The notes under the pieces: generated by a model | What the model was told of the DNA's origin: nothing | The model's input: only the letters and a program-made list of their open reading frames with translations | The model's database searches: none | Shown: positions 16,501-25,289 of the stretch, piece after piece | Numbering within the stretch: the stretch's first letter is position 1 | Layout: each line of letters opens with the position of its first letter | NCBI GenBank assembly: GCA_021323735.1 | Contig: JAJPKM010000044.1 | Span: forward strand, 62,001-126,000 | DNA from: Gammaproteobacteria bacterium | GTDB lineage: Bacteria > Pseudomonadota > Gammaproteobacteria > Steroidobacterales > Steroidobacteraceae | Reading direction: 5' to 3' | Length of the DNA stretch: 64,000 nucleotides | Made by a program: the position numbers and the translations under genes

Positions 16501-18992
16501 AAGAGGCGACCGAGCTACTCGAGTCCGCACACGCCTCTTTGAGCGTTTGGAACAAAGATCGCCGCGACAAACAGCCGGTCGCCGAGCTGCAGCGCCAATT
16601 GCATACCCTGAAAGGCGGCGCTCGCATGGCCGGGATCATGGCCATGGGCGATCTCAGCCATGAACTCGAGACGCTGGTGCTGCAAATCGACAGCGGCGCG
16701 GTGCCGGGCAACGACCACGCACATGCCGTCATGCAAGCCAGCCTGGATGAACTCTCGCGCATGCGCGATTTGGTGAGCGCCGGAATGCTTCCCGGCAATG
16801 CGCGCGACCTCATCGCACAGATCCGCGGCGTGGCGCATGAGTCTGGAGCGCCGCAGGCGGCCAGCGTAACGAACCACGCCGCAGCGGCGCCGGCCACCGT
16901 ACCCACCACCCCCGCCGTCGCACCCGCCGTGGTCGCACTGGCCGTGGTCGCACCGGCCGTTGTCCCGGCGGCTGCAATTGCCCCGGCCGTAGTTGCTCCT
17001 GCTGTAGCCCGTGCGCTTGAGGCGAGGCCGCAGCCCGCTGCCGGCGCAACGCATTTGCCATCGGCGGTTCCGGAAAGGCTACCGCGACCTGTAGCCGCGA
17101 GCGCAGATGCGGCCGGCATGGAAGTCAGCGGCCCACCGGTACTGCCGGGCCGCGAGGCAGCGCCCGTGGAGCGGGTGGAGATGGCGCGCGTTGACGCGGA
17201 TCTGCTCGACACCATGCTCAACAATGCCGGCGAGGTCAGCATCTTTCGCGCCCGCCTCGATCAACAGGTCAACTCGATCGATTTCAATCTGGCGGAGTTG
17301 GCGCGTACGGTGACGCGCCTGAAGGAGCAGCTGCGCGGGCTGGAAATAGAGACCGAGGCACAGGTGCTGCATCGGCACCAGGATATGGAGCCGCGGCGTG
17401 ACGATTTCGATCCGCTCGAGCTGGATCGATACTCGGCCTTGCAGCAGTTCTCGCGCGCATTGGCCGAGACATCCGGCGATGTGGCGAGCATTCAAGGTCT
17501 GCTCGAAACCCTGACGCGGGAGGCGCAGAGCCTGTTGACGCAACAGGCTCGGGTGATTACCGAATTGCAAAACAGTCTGATGCGCACGCGCATGGTGCCT
17601 TTCCAGCGGCACGTGCAGCGCCTGACGCGTTTGGTGCGCCAGGCAGCCAACGACACGGGCAAGCGCGCGGAACTTGCCGTGCAGGGCGCGGCCGCGGAAC
17701 TGGATCGCCAGATGCTGGAACGCATGGTGGCCCCGCTCGAACACATGCTGCGCAACTCGGTGGTGCACGGCATCGAAGCACCCGATCGGCGCGCCTTGTT
17801 GGGCAAACCGGATGTCGGCCGGATTTCCATCAGCTTGGAGCGCGACGGGGCGGAAATCGTCATCGTGGTGGCGGACGACGGCGCCGGCATCAACGTCAAG
17901 CTGATCCGCGAGAAGGCCATCGCGCTCGGACTGGCCGATGCCCACGCAAAACTGACGGACGAAGAAGCCGTCCAACTCATCCTGGAGCCCGGCTTCAGTA
18001 CGGCAGGCCACGTGACCCAAGCAGCGGGCCGCGGGGTCGGCATGGACGTCGTGGCCACGGAAGTGAAAAAGCTCGGTGGCGGCCTGTTCATAGACTCGAC
18101 CCATGGCAAGGGATCGCGATTCACGATTCGGCTGCCTTTCACGCTGGCCATCAGTCAGGCGCTCATCGTTCGCGTCGCGGAGGAGACTTACGCATTGCCG
18201 CTGGCGACGGTCGAGGGTGTGGTGCGGCTGCCCAGGAATATCGTGGCCAGGCACTTGGGTAAGGAAGCTCCGCCGTTCGAATACGGTGGTCAGAAATACC
18301 GCTTCCAGCACCTCGGCTCGTTCGTCGGCTTGGGTGCGACGCGCCTGCCGGAGCTGGATGTGTCGATGTCGGTGGTGTTGATCAGGGCGGGCGAACATTC
18401 CACGGCGCTGGTGACCGATGAATTGGTCGGCAGCCGGGAGATCGTCGTGAAGTCCCTGGGTCCACAGATATCGGCGATCCGCGGCATCGCCGGCGCAACC
18501 ATTTTGGGAGACGGACGCATCGTCCTGATTCTGGACATGGGCTCGCTGGTGCGTTCGGAATGGCGTGCGCGGCCCACGGAGACCGTGGTTCTCGATCAGC
18601 GTGATCGGCGTACGTTTGCGCTGGTCGTGGACGATTCGATTACCGTGCGGCGAGTGACGCAGCGGCTGCTGGAGCGTAACGGCATGCGGGTGCTGACCGC
18701 CAAAGACGGCGTCGATGCCGTGTCGCTGCTGCAGGAAAATCTTCCGGATATCATCCTGTTGGACATCGAAATGCCGCGCATGGACGGTTACGAAGTGGCG
18801 GCGCACGTGCGCAACGATCCGCGCCTGAAGGAAATTCCTATCGTGATGATCACCTCGAGGGTGAGTGAAAAGCACCGCGCACGAGCCATCGAGCTCGGCG
18901 TCGATGATTATCTGGGCAAACCGTACCAGGAAAGCCAGCTGCTCGACGCCATCGAGCCGCTCGTCAATCGCCGCACCGCCGTCGCTCGATAG
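13551..18992 (+). CDS. chpA: ChpA/PilL hybrid chemosensory histidine kinase
   Basis: 1813 residues, shorter than Pseudomonas ChpA (about 2480). Three canonical Hpt boxes with phospho-accepting His at 662 (FHTLKGSGRM), 825 (IHTLSGSSKM) and 1018 (LHTLKGGARM), plus an N-terminal Hpt-like helix bundle with His48/His51. Helical repeats at about 200-570 look like Hpt relatives without the motif. Two Ala/Pro/Val-rich linkers (about 925-965 and 1115-1190) precede the dimerisation region, the HATPase domain (about 1396, MLRNSVVHGIEAPDR), a CheW-like domain and a C-terminal receiver with Asp1738 (IILLDIEMPRMDG). It phosphorylates PilG and PilH to steer pilus extension and retraction. Confidence 0.95.
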   Translation: MTDISSQTLHLVAKELTATLNDARTALEAYAERSDQRELLEKCADQLHSAHGVLRLVEVYGAALLAEEMEHVTRYLLSSGSDQKRQIDGLDALMRAMVQLPTYLERVLSGGRDLALVLLPLLNDLRSVRGSPLLSEGTLLLLNLKSDQTAQPQLTQGEQSISVAQWARRLRPRFQIGLLGYIRGERTMQNLEILAKVTEKLEQVATTQPVFQLWWVVGAVLEAVRANGLEGSATLKRLLGQADRQIKVLYEIGEARYCEDPPIDLLNNLLYYVARATTAGGRISAVRASFKLAELLPVDDSIEQERESLSAPSVKLMRTVAVAIKEDLSKVKDVLDIFVRRGSGQSAELLPQLELLKKISDTLGVLGLGELRQRVQDEISALSQIVADGKPPPQESLVRVAGVLLSVEDSLDDQLVRLILPAPSNESAADPSPDQDHEFRQVSEAVLRECIVNLARIKEAVSTAVQKPNEFTPQGLDNVPQLLRGITAGLLMLGKGRAVELMDAVGEQVRKLIEPGAPLPDPVRLERVADAIVSIEYYMETLQNGRTDPWYMLDNAEMCLKTLADNEALSRVPNLNLTSSEAAKTMRLDPVETIAMERTKRAHAATNPLIQVPEPEAIDPQFVELFIEEAKEEIASVQKTFPLWDQNPMDLDSLSSMRRSFHTLKGSGRMVGARSIAEFAWSIENLLNRIIDKTLSRTPGMMALLRSSVAALPQLVEQLETGRPSSTPIELLMSRAFAFADGRDPEQAKAQVAPEDRGGSDAAAATASWGGAVAAPQRPTMDPVLHEIYSKESSSHLAEIRDYVRKRAGQPAPHELPETVYRAIHTLSGSSKMAEARHGIRITEPLNHVMRKVFDSGQGLSDAGLATLGQSVRAIENVLSHIDEATGFFADQPALLASLRELESEVDAMIARQPSDTGASAIMPALAPPAALPPLPSAPAPAAAPAAAPARVAAPAYAATPAEAAEAEQPAEDFDHEIANIYSEEATELLESAHASLSVWNKDRRDKQPVAELQRQLHTLKGGARMAGIMAMGDLSHELETLVLQIDSGAVPGNDHAHAVMQASLDELSRMRDLVSAGMLPGNARDLIAQIRGVAHESGAPQAASVTNHAAAAPATVPTTPAVAPAVVALAVVAPAVVPAAAIAPAVVAPAVARALEARPQPAAGATHLPSAVPERLPRPVAASADAAGMEVSGPPVLPGREAAPVERVEMARVDADLLDTMLNNAGEVSIFRARLDQQVNSIDFNLAELARTVTRLKEQLRGLEIETEAQVLHRHQDMEPRRDDFDPLELDRYSALQQFSRALAETSGDVASIQGLLETLTREAQSLLTQQARVITELQNSLMRTRMVPFQRHVQRLTRLVRQAANDTGKRAELAVQGAAAELDRQMLERMVAPLEHMLRNSVVHGIEAPDRRALLGKPDVGRISISLERDGAEIVIVVADDGAGINVKLIREKAIALGLADAHAKLTDEEAVQLILEPGFSTAGHVTQAAGRGVGMDVVATEVKKLGGGLFIDSTHGKGSRFTIRLPFTLAISQALIVRVAEETYALPLATVEGVVRLPRNIVARHLGKEAPPFEYGGQKYRFQHLGSFVGLGATRLPELDVSMSVVLIRAGEHSTALVTDELVGSREIVVKSLGPQISAIRGIAGATILGDGRIVLILDMGSLVRSEWRARPTETVVLDQRDRRTFALVVDDSITVRRVTQRLLERNGMRVLTAKDGVDAVSLLQENLPDIILLDIEMPRMDGYEVAAHVRNDPRLKEIPIVMITSRVSEKHRARAIELGVDDYLGKPYQESQLLDAIEPLVNRRTAVAR

Positions 18993-19000
18993 AACATTCC

Positions 19001-19474
19001 ATGTCCGAATTGCGCGATGAACTGTACAGCTTGCTGGTGCCCCTGGCCGGAGAGCGCTTGATCGTGCCGCGCGCCTGCGTCGCCGAAGTCATCGGCTATC
19101 AGGCTCCGGCCGACATGACCAATGCGCCGCCTTGGTATGCCGGCGTCGTGAGTTGGAACGGCCGCAACGTACCGGTGGTTTCGTTCGAGGGGGCGATGGG
19201 CCAGCCGTTGCCCAGCATTTCCACGCGAACCCGCATCGTGATTTTCCATGCCGCCGGCGGCCAGGTGAAGGCCGGTTATTTCGGCATGCTGACGCAAGGA
19301 TTCCCGCAGCTGGTGCGCGTCAACGCCGATGTGGTGCGTGCGGATCCGACCCGCAGTTTTCCGGAGCGATCGCCGGTCATGTGCCAGGTGCGGATGGTCA
19401 ACGAGACGCCGTTGATTCCGGATTTGCAGAGACTCGAGGAAATGATTGCCGAGGAAACCTCGGTACTGCAGTGA
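19001..19474 (+). CDS. chpC: CheW-like adaptor ChpC
   Basis: 157 residues, starting 8 bp after chpA. CheW domain: LYSLLVPLAGERLIVPRACVAEVIGY, PPWYAGVVSWNGRNVPVVSFEGAMG. In Pseudomonas ChpC is a second CheW-like protein thought to link extra receptors to ChpA. Last gene of the Pil-Chp operon here; the following gene is convergent, 20 bp away. Confidence 0.85.
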   Translation: MSELRDELYSLLVPLAGERLIVPRACVAEVIGYQAPADMTNAPPWYAGVVSWNGRNVPVVSFEGAMGQPLPSISTRTRIVIFHAAGGQVKAGYFGMLTQGFPQLVRVNADVVRADPTRSFPERSPVMCQVRMVNETPLIPDLQRLEEMIAEETSVLQ

Positions 19475-19494
19475 GACTTAGGTAGCGGCCGGCG

Positions 19495-21360
19495 CTAGTG
19501 TAAGAGCCCGAACACCGCCACCGCGTTGGTGGTGCCGATGAACACCTTGCCGTCGGCAATCGTCGGGGTGATGTATTTGTTGCCCGGACCGAACTGATCC
19601 CGGTTGCCCGCCGCCTGATTGCTGTTGTACAGCTCGTGCGCGAGATTGGTTGCATCGTAGGCGTGCAGCACCGCAGGACTCGTGTTTTCATGGGCCCACA
19701 CGATGCCGCCGGTGGTTCCGTTGGCGGATACGCTCGGCGCAGTTCCCGGATAGATGAATTGCGTGGAGGATTGCGATTGCGGCGCGGCGATGAGCTTGGC
19801 GCTCGAGATCGTAAATGCCTTCAACGTGCCGGACACGTCGCCGTAGTACAGGGTGCCATTGAAATAAGCCGGCGTGGACCAGATGCCACCCGGCAAAACT
19901 CCGTGTAGCGTTTGATAGTTAGTGTCGTTGTTGGAGTTGAACTTGCCCATGGCATCCAGGTCGACCACGTAGATATTGCCATCCTTGCCCGCGCCGACGA
20001 TCAAATGCCGGACGGTGCCGGCGGAATCCATCAAATCAGGCAGCAGCATTTCACCGCCGGAGCCCAAATCCAGGTCGGTACTCGATTCGGCCACCTCATT
20101 CGACATCGTGAAATAATCCAGCACAGCCAGGCCGGCGCCCGCGTTGGATATCTTGAGAAATGAATTACCGTAATCCTGGTTGCCGGGGAAGCCGTTGACG
20201 TCCATCGTGGTTTCGAAGGCACCATTCGCGGAAAGCAGGTAGATATTGCCGGCGGCGTCGACCGCAGGGCCGCCTCCCGCCATCCAGATGGCCGGTCCCG
20301 CGGAGCTATGGGCCGCAATGTTCAGCGCGCCGTTGCGTGCCAGCGTGGACTGCGCAAAGCTGATTATCCAGCCGCCATACGGTGCGATGTCGCAATGCGA
20401 CGCCCAACTCGTATAGATCGTGCCGTTGAGCAGCAGCAGTGCGGCGCGCTCTTCGTAGCTCTTTGCATCGAAAGAGGAAGTCGCGGTCCCCTTGGCTGGA
20501 AACGAGGCGCTGATCTCAACCGGGCCGTTCAGCAGTTCCGCGCCGGTGACGACATCTAGCGCATGCAGGCGCTGGTGATATGTCGAGTTGCCGTCGATGG
20601 ACATGGCAACCACATAGATGGTGCCGTTTGGACCGGCGCTGCGATCGATGACGGGGGTCGAGGTGATGCCGATTTCAGGAATGACCTGGCCGCAGCCACG
20701 GGCATCGCTCGTCGTCTCTCCCTTACCCAGCAAGGATACGCGCCACAAGATTGCGCCCGAATCCGAATCGAAGGCATAAACCGACCCATGCTCCGTGGCG
20801 ACGAATACCGCGTTAAAAAAATTGCTGCCCACGGCAAGCTTCGATAGGTACAGCGGCTGTGCGTCGACTTTACCGTCCACGGGTAAGAGGCGCAGCAATC
20901 CGAAAGTCGCGGAGGCCACGTTCGCGGGTGTGAGCGACGATTCCGATAGGTTTTGGCCGCTGCGGTTCAGGTCATTTTTGTAGGTAGTTACATCGATCCC
21001 CTGCGGCATCGGTGCGATGGGCGCGACCGTCAGCGTGGCGCTGCTGCTTGTCACGCTGCCGGCGGAATTGGAAACGACCACTTGGAAGGTGGCGCCCTCA
21101 TCGGCCAGCGTCGTCGCGGGGGTCGTGTAGCTCGACGCCGTTGCACCCGAGATGGCCGTGGTGCCTTTCTGCCATTGATAGCTAAGCGGCGCGGTGCCGT
21201 TTGCGGAGACGGTAAATGTGGCCGTTGCTCCGGTGACCACGCGTTGGTCGGCAGGTTGTGCCGTGATGGTGGGTGCAACCGCCGCAGCGCCGCCGTTCCC
21301 GCCGCCGCAACCGGCCAGAGACAGCTGCGCCGCGAGTGCGAGCCAGATTCTCGACTTCAT
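19495..21360 (-). CDS. Secreted lipoprotein with Ig-like domain and PQQ-like repeat domain
   Basis: 621 residues from the ATG at 21360 (a second ATG lies six bases upstream). Lipoprotein signal MKSRIWLALAAQLSLAGCGGG with the lipobox Cys at 19, then an Ig-like domain (about 33-113: PTITAQPADQRVVTGATATFTVSANGTAPLSYQW) and a beta-propeller-like region with PQQ/Kelch-type repeats (VFVATEHGSVYAFDSDSGAILWRVSLLG, GSGGEMLLPDLM, YGDVSGTLKAFTI). No catalytic residues are recognised. It is probably surface or periplasmic; role unknown. Confidence 0.75.
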   Translation of the reverse strand: MKSRIWLALAAQLSLAGCGGGNGGAAAVAPTITAQPADQRVVTGATATFTVSANGTAPLSYQWQKGTTAISGATASSYTTPATTLADEGATFQVVVSNSAGSVTSSSATLTVAPIAPMPQGIDVTTYKNDLNRSGQNLSESSLTPANVASATFGLLRLLPVDGKVDAQPLYLSKLAVGSNFFNAVFVATEHGSVYAFDSDSGAILWRVSLLGKGETTSDARGCGQVIPEIGITSTPVIDRSAGPNGTIYVVAMSIDGNSTYHQRLHALDVVTGAELLNGPVEISASFPAKGTATSSFDAKSYEERAALLLLNGTIYTSWASHCDIAPYGGWIISFAQSTLARNGALNIAAHSSAGPAIWMAGGGPAVDAAGNIYLLSANGAFETTMDVNGFPGNQDYGNSFLKISNAGAGLAVLDYFTMSNEVAESSTDLDLGSGGEMLLPDLMDSAGTVRHLIVGAGKDGNIYVVDLDAMGKFNSNNDTNYQTLHGVLPGGIWSTPAYFNGTLYYGDVSGTLKAFTISSAKLIAAPQSQSSTQFIYPGTAPSVSANGTTGGIVWAHENTSPAVLHAYDATNLAHELYNSNQAAGNRDQFGPGNKYITPTIADGKVFIGTTNAVAVFGLLH

Positions 21361-21414
21361 ACACATCCCGGCGAAATGTCTGTCACCCGCTTATAGCCTT
21401 AGGTACCGGTGGGA

Positions 21415-22227
21415 TCAAGCGCCTGCTGCGCGCGATGCATCGTCGGATACCGCCGACATGTCGCCGAATCGAGCTTGCAGCACGGCGATTGCCGCGATGG
21501 CTGCGGTTTCCGTGCGCAGCACGCGTGGACCGAGCGCGACGCGCAAGAATGCCGACAGCCTGAAGGCTTCGAGCTCCTCGGGCCCGAAGCCGCCCTCAGG
21601 TCCGATGGCAATGACCGCGCCCGCGACATCCGCCGCCCGGTTCAGATGCGACATCTTGCCCAAGGCCGGAGCCTCGAGCTCAGGCTCCAAGACCAGGCGC
21701 AGAAGTCCGTCGGTTGTGCCGGAAGCGGTGCCGGGAGCCAGTGCGCCGAGGTAGTCGAGCAGCGGCTGCGGTGTTTGCACGGTGGGTAGGCGATTGCGGC
21801 CGCATTGCTCGCATGCGCTCACCGCCACTGCCTGCCAATGCGCCCGCTTCGACGCGGCTTGGGTCTGGTCGAGCCGCACCACGCTGCGCTGGCTCAGAAC
21901 CGGTGTGATGCATGCGACGCCGAGCTCCGTGGCTTTTTGCACGATGAAATCCATGCGATCGCCGCGCGGCACGCATTGCACGAGGGTCAGCGTGAAAGGC
22001 GATTCCCGCTCGATGGTGCGCGCCGCACCGACGGCCGCCGAGACGTGCTGCCCGCGCACGGTCTCGATGACGGCGGGGAACTCGCGGCCGTCGCCATTGA
22101 AGAGCACGACTTCATCGCCGCTTCGGGCCCGCAGGACCTTTGCCACGTGCGCTCCGGCATCGCGCGGTAGATCCACGATGCTCCCGGAATCCAAAGCGCC
22201 ATCGAAGAACAAACGCGTCAAACGCAT
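21415..22227 (-). CDS. rsmE: 16S rRNA (uracil-1498-N3)-methyltransferase
   Basis: 270 residues. N-terminal PUA-like part (RLFFDGALDSGSIVDLPRDAGAHVAKVLRARSGDEVVLFNGDG) and a C-terminal SPOUT knot domain (VPRGDRMDFIVQKATELGVACITPVLSQRSVVR, AIGPEGGFGPEELEAFRLSAFLRVALGPRVLRTETAAIAA). It methylates U1498 of 16S rRNA with S-adenosylmethionine. In many gammaproteobacteria rsmE sits close to gshB, yqgE and ruvX; here the Pil-Chp operon intervenes. Confidence 0.95.
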   Translation of the reverse strand: MRLTRLFFDGALDSGSIVDLPRDAGAHVAKVLRARSGDEVVLFNGDGREFPAVIETVRGQHVSAAVGAARTIERESPFTLTLVQCVPRGDRMDFIVQKATELGVACITPVLSQRSVVRLDQTQAASKRAHWQAVAVSACEQCGRNRLPTVQTPQPLLDYLGALAPGTASGTTDGLLRLVLEPELEAPALGKMSHLNRAADVAGAVIAIGPEGGFGPEELEAFRLSAFLRVALGPRVLRTETAAIAAIAVLQARFGDMSAVSDDASRAAGA

Positions 22228-22279
22228 TTATGTTCGGCCGCGCGTGCGTTTGGCATTCATATGCCGGTGATTGTCGCAT

Positions 22280-22879
22280 ATGCTAGCGGGCGTATCGGCG
22301 GCGAAGAGGGCATTGAAATTGCAGGTCGATCCGGAAACCGGACTGATGCGGGGTGCCGCGCAGGTGCCCTCGCCGAATTGCGATGGCCGCCCTCCCGGCG
22401 TGGATGCCGAGCTGATCGTCGTGCACGGCATCAGCCTGCCGCCCGGTGAATTTGGCGGCCCGTGGATCGAGCGGCTGTTCACCAATTCGTTGCCGCTCGA
22501 TAGGCATCCTTACTTTGCCGAAATCGGCGCGCTCAAAGTGTCATCCCATCTGCTCGTGGCGCGCGATGGCAGCCTTACCCAGTTCGTCAGGTTTACCGAT
22601 CGAGCCTGGCACGCCGGCGCGTCCTGTTATGCAGGGAGGATCGCCTGCAATGATTTCTCGATCGGCGTGGAGCTCGAAGGAGCGGATACGATTCCCTACG
22701 AGACGGCTCAATACGACGCGCTCGGCGCACTCGTGGCCGCGCTGTGTAATGCTTATCCTCGGCTCTCTCCCCAACGGGTAGTCGGTCACAGCGATATTTC
22801 ACCCGGACGAAAGACCGACCCGGGGCCTGCATTCGACTGGGAAAGAGCCCGACGCAGTATCGCGGCCGCTCTCGGCTGA
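22280..22879 (+). CDS. ampD: 1,6-anhydro-N-acetylmuramyl-L-alanine amidase AmpD
   Basis: 199 residues from the ATG at 22280. Amidase_2 fold with zinc ligands visible in LIVVHGISLPPGEFGG (His), RAWHAGAS and VVGHSDISPGRKTDPGPAFDW (His and Asp). It cleaves the peptide from anhydro-muropeptides in the cytoplasm during cell-wall recycling and so sets the AmpR inducer level where ampC/ampR exist; neither is in the window. It is divergent from rsmE. Confidence 0.95.
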   Translation: MLAGVSAAKRALKLQVDPETGLMRGAAQVPSPNCDGRPPGVDAELIVVHGISLPPGEFGGPWIERLFTNSLPLDRHPYFAEIGALKVSSHLLVARDGSLTQFVRFTDRAWHAGASCYAGRIACNDFSIGVELEGADTIPYETAQYDALGALVAALCNAYPRLSPQRVVGHSDISPGRKTDPGPAFDWERARRSIAAALG

Positions 22880-22896
22880 GGCGAAAGCCGCCGCGC

Positions 22897-23454
22897 TCAA
22901 GCCGGGGGCGCGCCGGTTCGGCGCCAGACGACTTCGCCGTCCGCGCTTCGCGCCAGTACGCGGGCGACGACGAATAGCAGGTCCGAAAGCCGATTCAAAT
23001 ACTTCAGCGCGTCGGGCGAGACGGGCTCGGCGCGTGCCAGCGACCAACAACGACGCTCCGCGCGGCGGGTGACGGCACGCGCGAGATGACAGGCGGCTGC
23101 GGATTGGCCGCCGCCGGGCAGAATGAACTCCTTCAGCGCGGGCAGGCTTGCGTTGAATGCGTCCAACTCCTGCTCGAGCCGCTCGATGTGCGCCGCACCG
23201 ATCATGACATGGCCGGGAATGCACAGCTCGCCGCCCAGATCGAACAAGTCGTGCTGGATCTGCGTCAGGCAGCGCCTAATTTCCGGGGAAAGGCTGGGTA
23301 CGCCCAGTACGGTGCCCACGGCGCTGTTGGCTTCATCCACCGTGCCGAAGGCTTCGACGCGCAGGCTGTCCTTGGCGACGCGAGTCCCATCGCCGAGGCC
23401 CGTACTGCCGTCATCGCCCGTACGCGTATAGATTTTGCTGAGGCGATTGCCCAT
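22897..23454 (-). CDS. PduO-type corrinoid adenosyltransferase
   Basis: 185 residues from the ATG at 23454 (MGNRLSKIYTRTGDDGSTGLGDGTRVAKDSLRVEAFGTVDEANSAVG). A longer frame would start inside the divergent cysQ leader. The C-terminal helix has the ACHLARAVTRRAERRCW signature. It transfers the adenosyl group of ATP to cob(I)alamin. No cobalamin riboswitch is visible upstream in the 52-bp gap to cysQ. Confidence 0.93.
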   Translation of the reverse strand: MGNRLSKIYTRTGDDGSTGLGDGTRVAKDSLRVEAFGTVDEANSAVGTVLGVPSLSPEIRRCLTQIQHDLFDLGGELCIPGHVMIGAAHIERLEQELDAFNASLPALKEFILPGGGQSAAACHLARAVTRRAERRCWSLARAEPVSPDALKYLNRLSDLLFVVARVLARSADGEVVWRRTGAPPA

Positions 23455-23506
23455 GGTTCGACCCTCGAAGATGCGACGGTAGCACAAGGTTTGATATGGT
23501 GGTGTC

Positions 23507-24271
23507 ATGAACCATTCACCAGAACTTCAAGCGGCGCTGGATGCGGCCGACAGAGCCGCCGACATCGCCCGCTCCTTGTACCGGCACAATGTCGAAGTTC
23601 GCATCAAGGCGGACAAGTCGCCGGTCACCGAGGCGGACGTGCGCTGCGAATTGGCGATTCGCGAGATCATCGAAACGCGCTTCCCGGCCCACGGGTTTCT
23701 TGGCGAGGAAACCGGGTCGCATCACGAAGATGCCGAATACCTGTGGCTGGTGGACCCCATCGACGGCACCAAGGCTTTCGTGCGCGAGTACGCCATGTTT
23801 TCGACCCAAATCGCATTGATGCGCAGGGGGGAGCTGGTGCTGGGCGTGTCGAGCGCGCCGATCTATGGCGAGATCGCATACGCGGAGCGCGGCCGTGGCG
23901 CTTATCTCAATGACAAACCGGTATCGGTGAGCAATATCTCTTCCATCGAGGCCGCCGCGCTGTCGTCCGGCAACATGAAAAGCCTTGCCACGGGTCCGCA
24001 GTGGGCGCGCTACGGTGCGATGATTGCGCAAGCCGGCCGCATCCGCGGCTACGGCGACTTTCTGCACTACCATCTGCTCGCGGCCGGGAAGCTCGATGCG
24101 GTGATCGAAACCGACATCAATATCCTCGATATCGCGGCCTGCGTGGCCATCGTGACCGAAGCCGGAGGCCGCTGCACGCAGTTGGACGGCGCACCGATTA
24201 CGCTGGAGTCAACCAGTATTCTGGCGAGCAACGGACCCATGCACGCCCCCGTGTTGGCGGCGTTGGGCTAG
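23507..24271 (+). CDS. cysQ: 3'(2'),5'-bisphosphate nucleotidase CysQ
   Basis: 254 residues. Inositol-monophosphatase superfamily metal site: FLGEETGSHHEDAEYLWLVDPIDGTKAFVREYAMFSTQIALM, with INILDIAACVAIVTEAGG at the C-terminus. It dephosphorylates 3'-phosphoadenosine-5'-phosphate, relieving inhibition of sulfur-assimilation enzymes. Its stop overlaps by four bases the stop of the convergent downstream gene. Confidence 0.93.
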   Translation: MNHSPELQAALDAADRAADIARSLYRHNVEVRIKADKSPVTEADVRCELAIREIIETRFPAHGFLGEETGSHHEDAEYLWLVDPIDGTKAFVREYAMFSTQIALMRRGELVLGVSSAPIYGEIAYAERGRGAYLNDKPVSVSNISSIEAAALSSGNMKSLATGPQWARYGAMIAQAGRIRGYGDFLHYHLLAAGKLDAVIETDINILDIAACVAIVTEAGGRCTQLDGAPITLESTSILASNGPMHAPVLAALG

Positions 24272-25062
24272 CGCCCGGCTGAAAGATGCGGCGGGTCCGC
24301 GCTGCCGGCCGGCCAACGGATTTCGAGCGCCGTGGCCGGGCCGATGACCACCTCGTCCAAGCTCTCGGGTTGCTGCCACCGATCGGCACTCAGCATCCGC
24401 CTTCCTGCCATCAGTTCCGCGGCACGCTGCGGATAGAGCGGTACTTGGCGCGGATCTCCATAACCGTCAGGGAAACGCGGCGCGTCGTTGCCGGGTGAGT
24501 ACTTGTCGCTGGCACCCAACGTGTGCAGCAATTCATGGGCGATCACCACGTCGTTCGCGCCGTTCATTTCCGGCGCAGCGAAAGCGTAGACCACGCCGAT
24601 GAGGCCCTTGGTCAGTCCCAGCGAATGCGGTACCACCGGAGTCAAGGCGGGATCGTGATAGAGCACGAAAATCCTGATGTCTTCAGGCTCGCCCACATGG
24701 CCGCTGGCGCGCCAAGCCCAGTAGCGCAGCCTAAGACTCCAGAAGGCGGTCGCCAAAATGCCCGCCGACGGCGAGCGCCGCGGAGGTTGATCGTCGAGTG
24801 GGGTTCGCAGCCTGGTTTTGACGGGCTCGCGCACATCCAGCCGGTATCGTGCCGCCTCACGCGTGAAGAACAAATCGATCGGCTGGAACCGCGCTGCATC
24901 GAGAGATGCGAGGTAGCGGGACGTCACGGCGCTGTCATCTGCCGCGATGGGATAGATGGCTACGTAGAGCGGTGTGCGCCAGCGTGTGCTGCGATATCGG
25001 TCAGCCCAAGTCGACAGCGCGACCCCCAGCAACACCAGCAGTAAGACGAGGATGCGCAGCAT
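24268..25062 (-). CDS. Putative membrane-anchored zinc metalloprotease-like protein
   Basis: 264 residues from the ATG at 25062; a TTG 42 bases upstream overlaps the preceding stop and is less likely. An N-terminal hydrophobic helix (MLRILVLLLVLLGVALSTW) anchors a domain carrying VVIAHELLHTLGASDKY, an HExxH zinc-protease motif with a downstream Asp as possible third ligand. The N-terminal half (TPLYVAIYPIAADDSAVTSRYLASL) matches no family I can name. Proteolytic activity is inference from the motif. It is followed convergently by cysQ. Confidence 0.65.
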   Translation of the reverse strand: MLRILVLLLVLLGVALSTWADRYRSTRWRTPLYVAIYPIAADDSAVTSRYLASLDAARFQPIDLFFTREAARYRLDVREPVKTRLRTPLDDQPPRRSPSAGILATAFWSLRLRYWAWRASGHVGEPEDIRIFVLYHDPALTPVVPHSLGLTKGLIGVVYAFAAPEMNGANDVVIAHELLHTLGASDKYSPGNDAPRFPDGYGDPRQVPLYPQRAAELMAGRRMLSADRWQQPESLDEVVIGPATALEIRWPAGSADPPHLSAGR

Positions 25063-25100
25063 CTTGAGTCCGCCGCGGGAAGGCGAATCTACGCGTGGCT

Positions 25101-25289
25101 TCAATCAGAGGCTTCCACGCTGAAGCCGGTGATTTCGCCGTTGGCGGCGCTGTACGACACGATCAGGGGCTTGCAGCAAACGGGGCAGTCTTCGATATAA
25201 GACTGGCCGGAGACCGACAGATCCAGGCTGAGGGTGATGGGTTCCCAGCAGTGCGGGCATGTGGCTGCCTGGCCTTGGATGAGGATCAT
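25101..25289 (-). CDS. CPXCG-motif cysteine-rich zinc-ribbon protein
   Basis: 62 residues. Two knuckles, ATCPHCWEPITL and EDCPVCCKPLIV, form a small zinc ribbon typical of the CPXCG family (usually about 60-65 residues). Its biological role is unknown. It precedes the putative metalloprotease gene by 38 bp on the same strand and may share its transcript. Confidence 0.85.
   Translation of the reverse strand: MILIQGQAATCPHCWEPITLSLDLSVSGQSYIEDCPVCCKPLIVSYSAANGEITGFSVEASD

Noticed and set aside
16860-17040. Repetitive GCACCGGCCGTGGTC-like DNA suggesting a tandem repeat array
   Set aside because: It is the Ala/Val/Pro-rich interdomain linker of ChpA in frame, a common low-complexity hinge, not a DNA repeat element.
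22200-22280. Longer TTG/GTG starts for ampD
   Set aside because: The ATG at 22280 gives the usual AmpD length and N-terminus; upstream codons lack a ribosome site.
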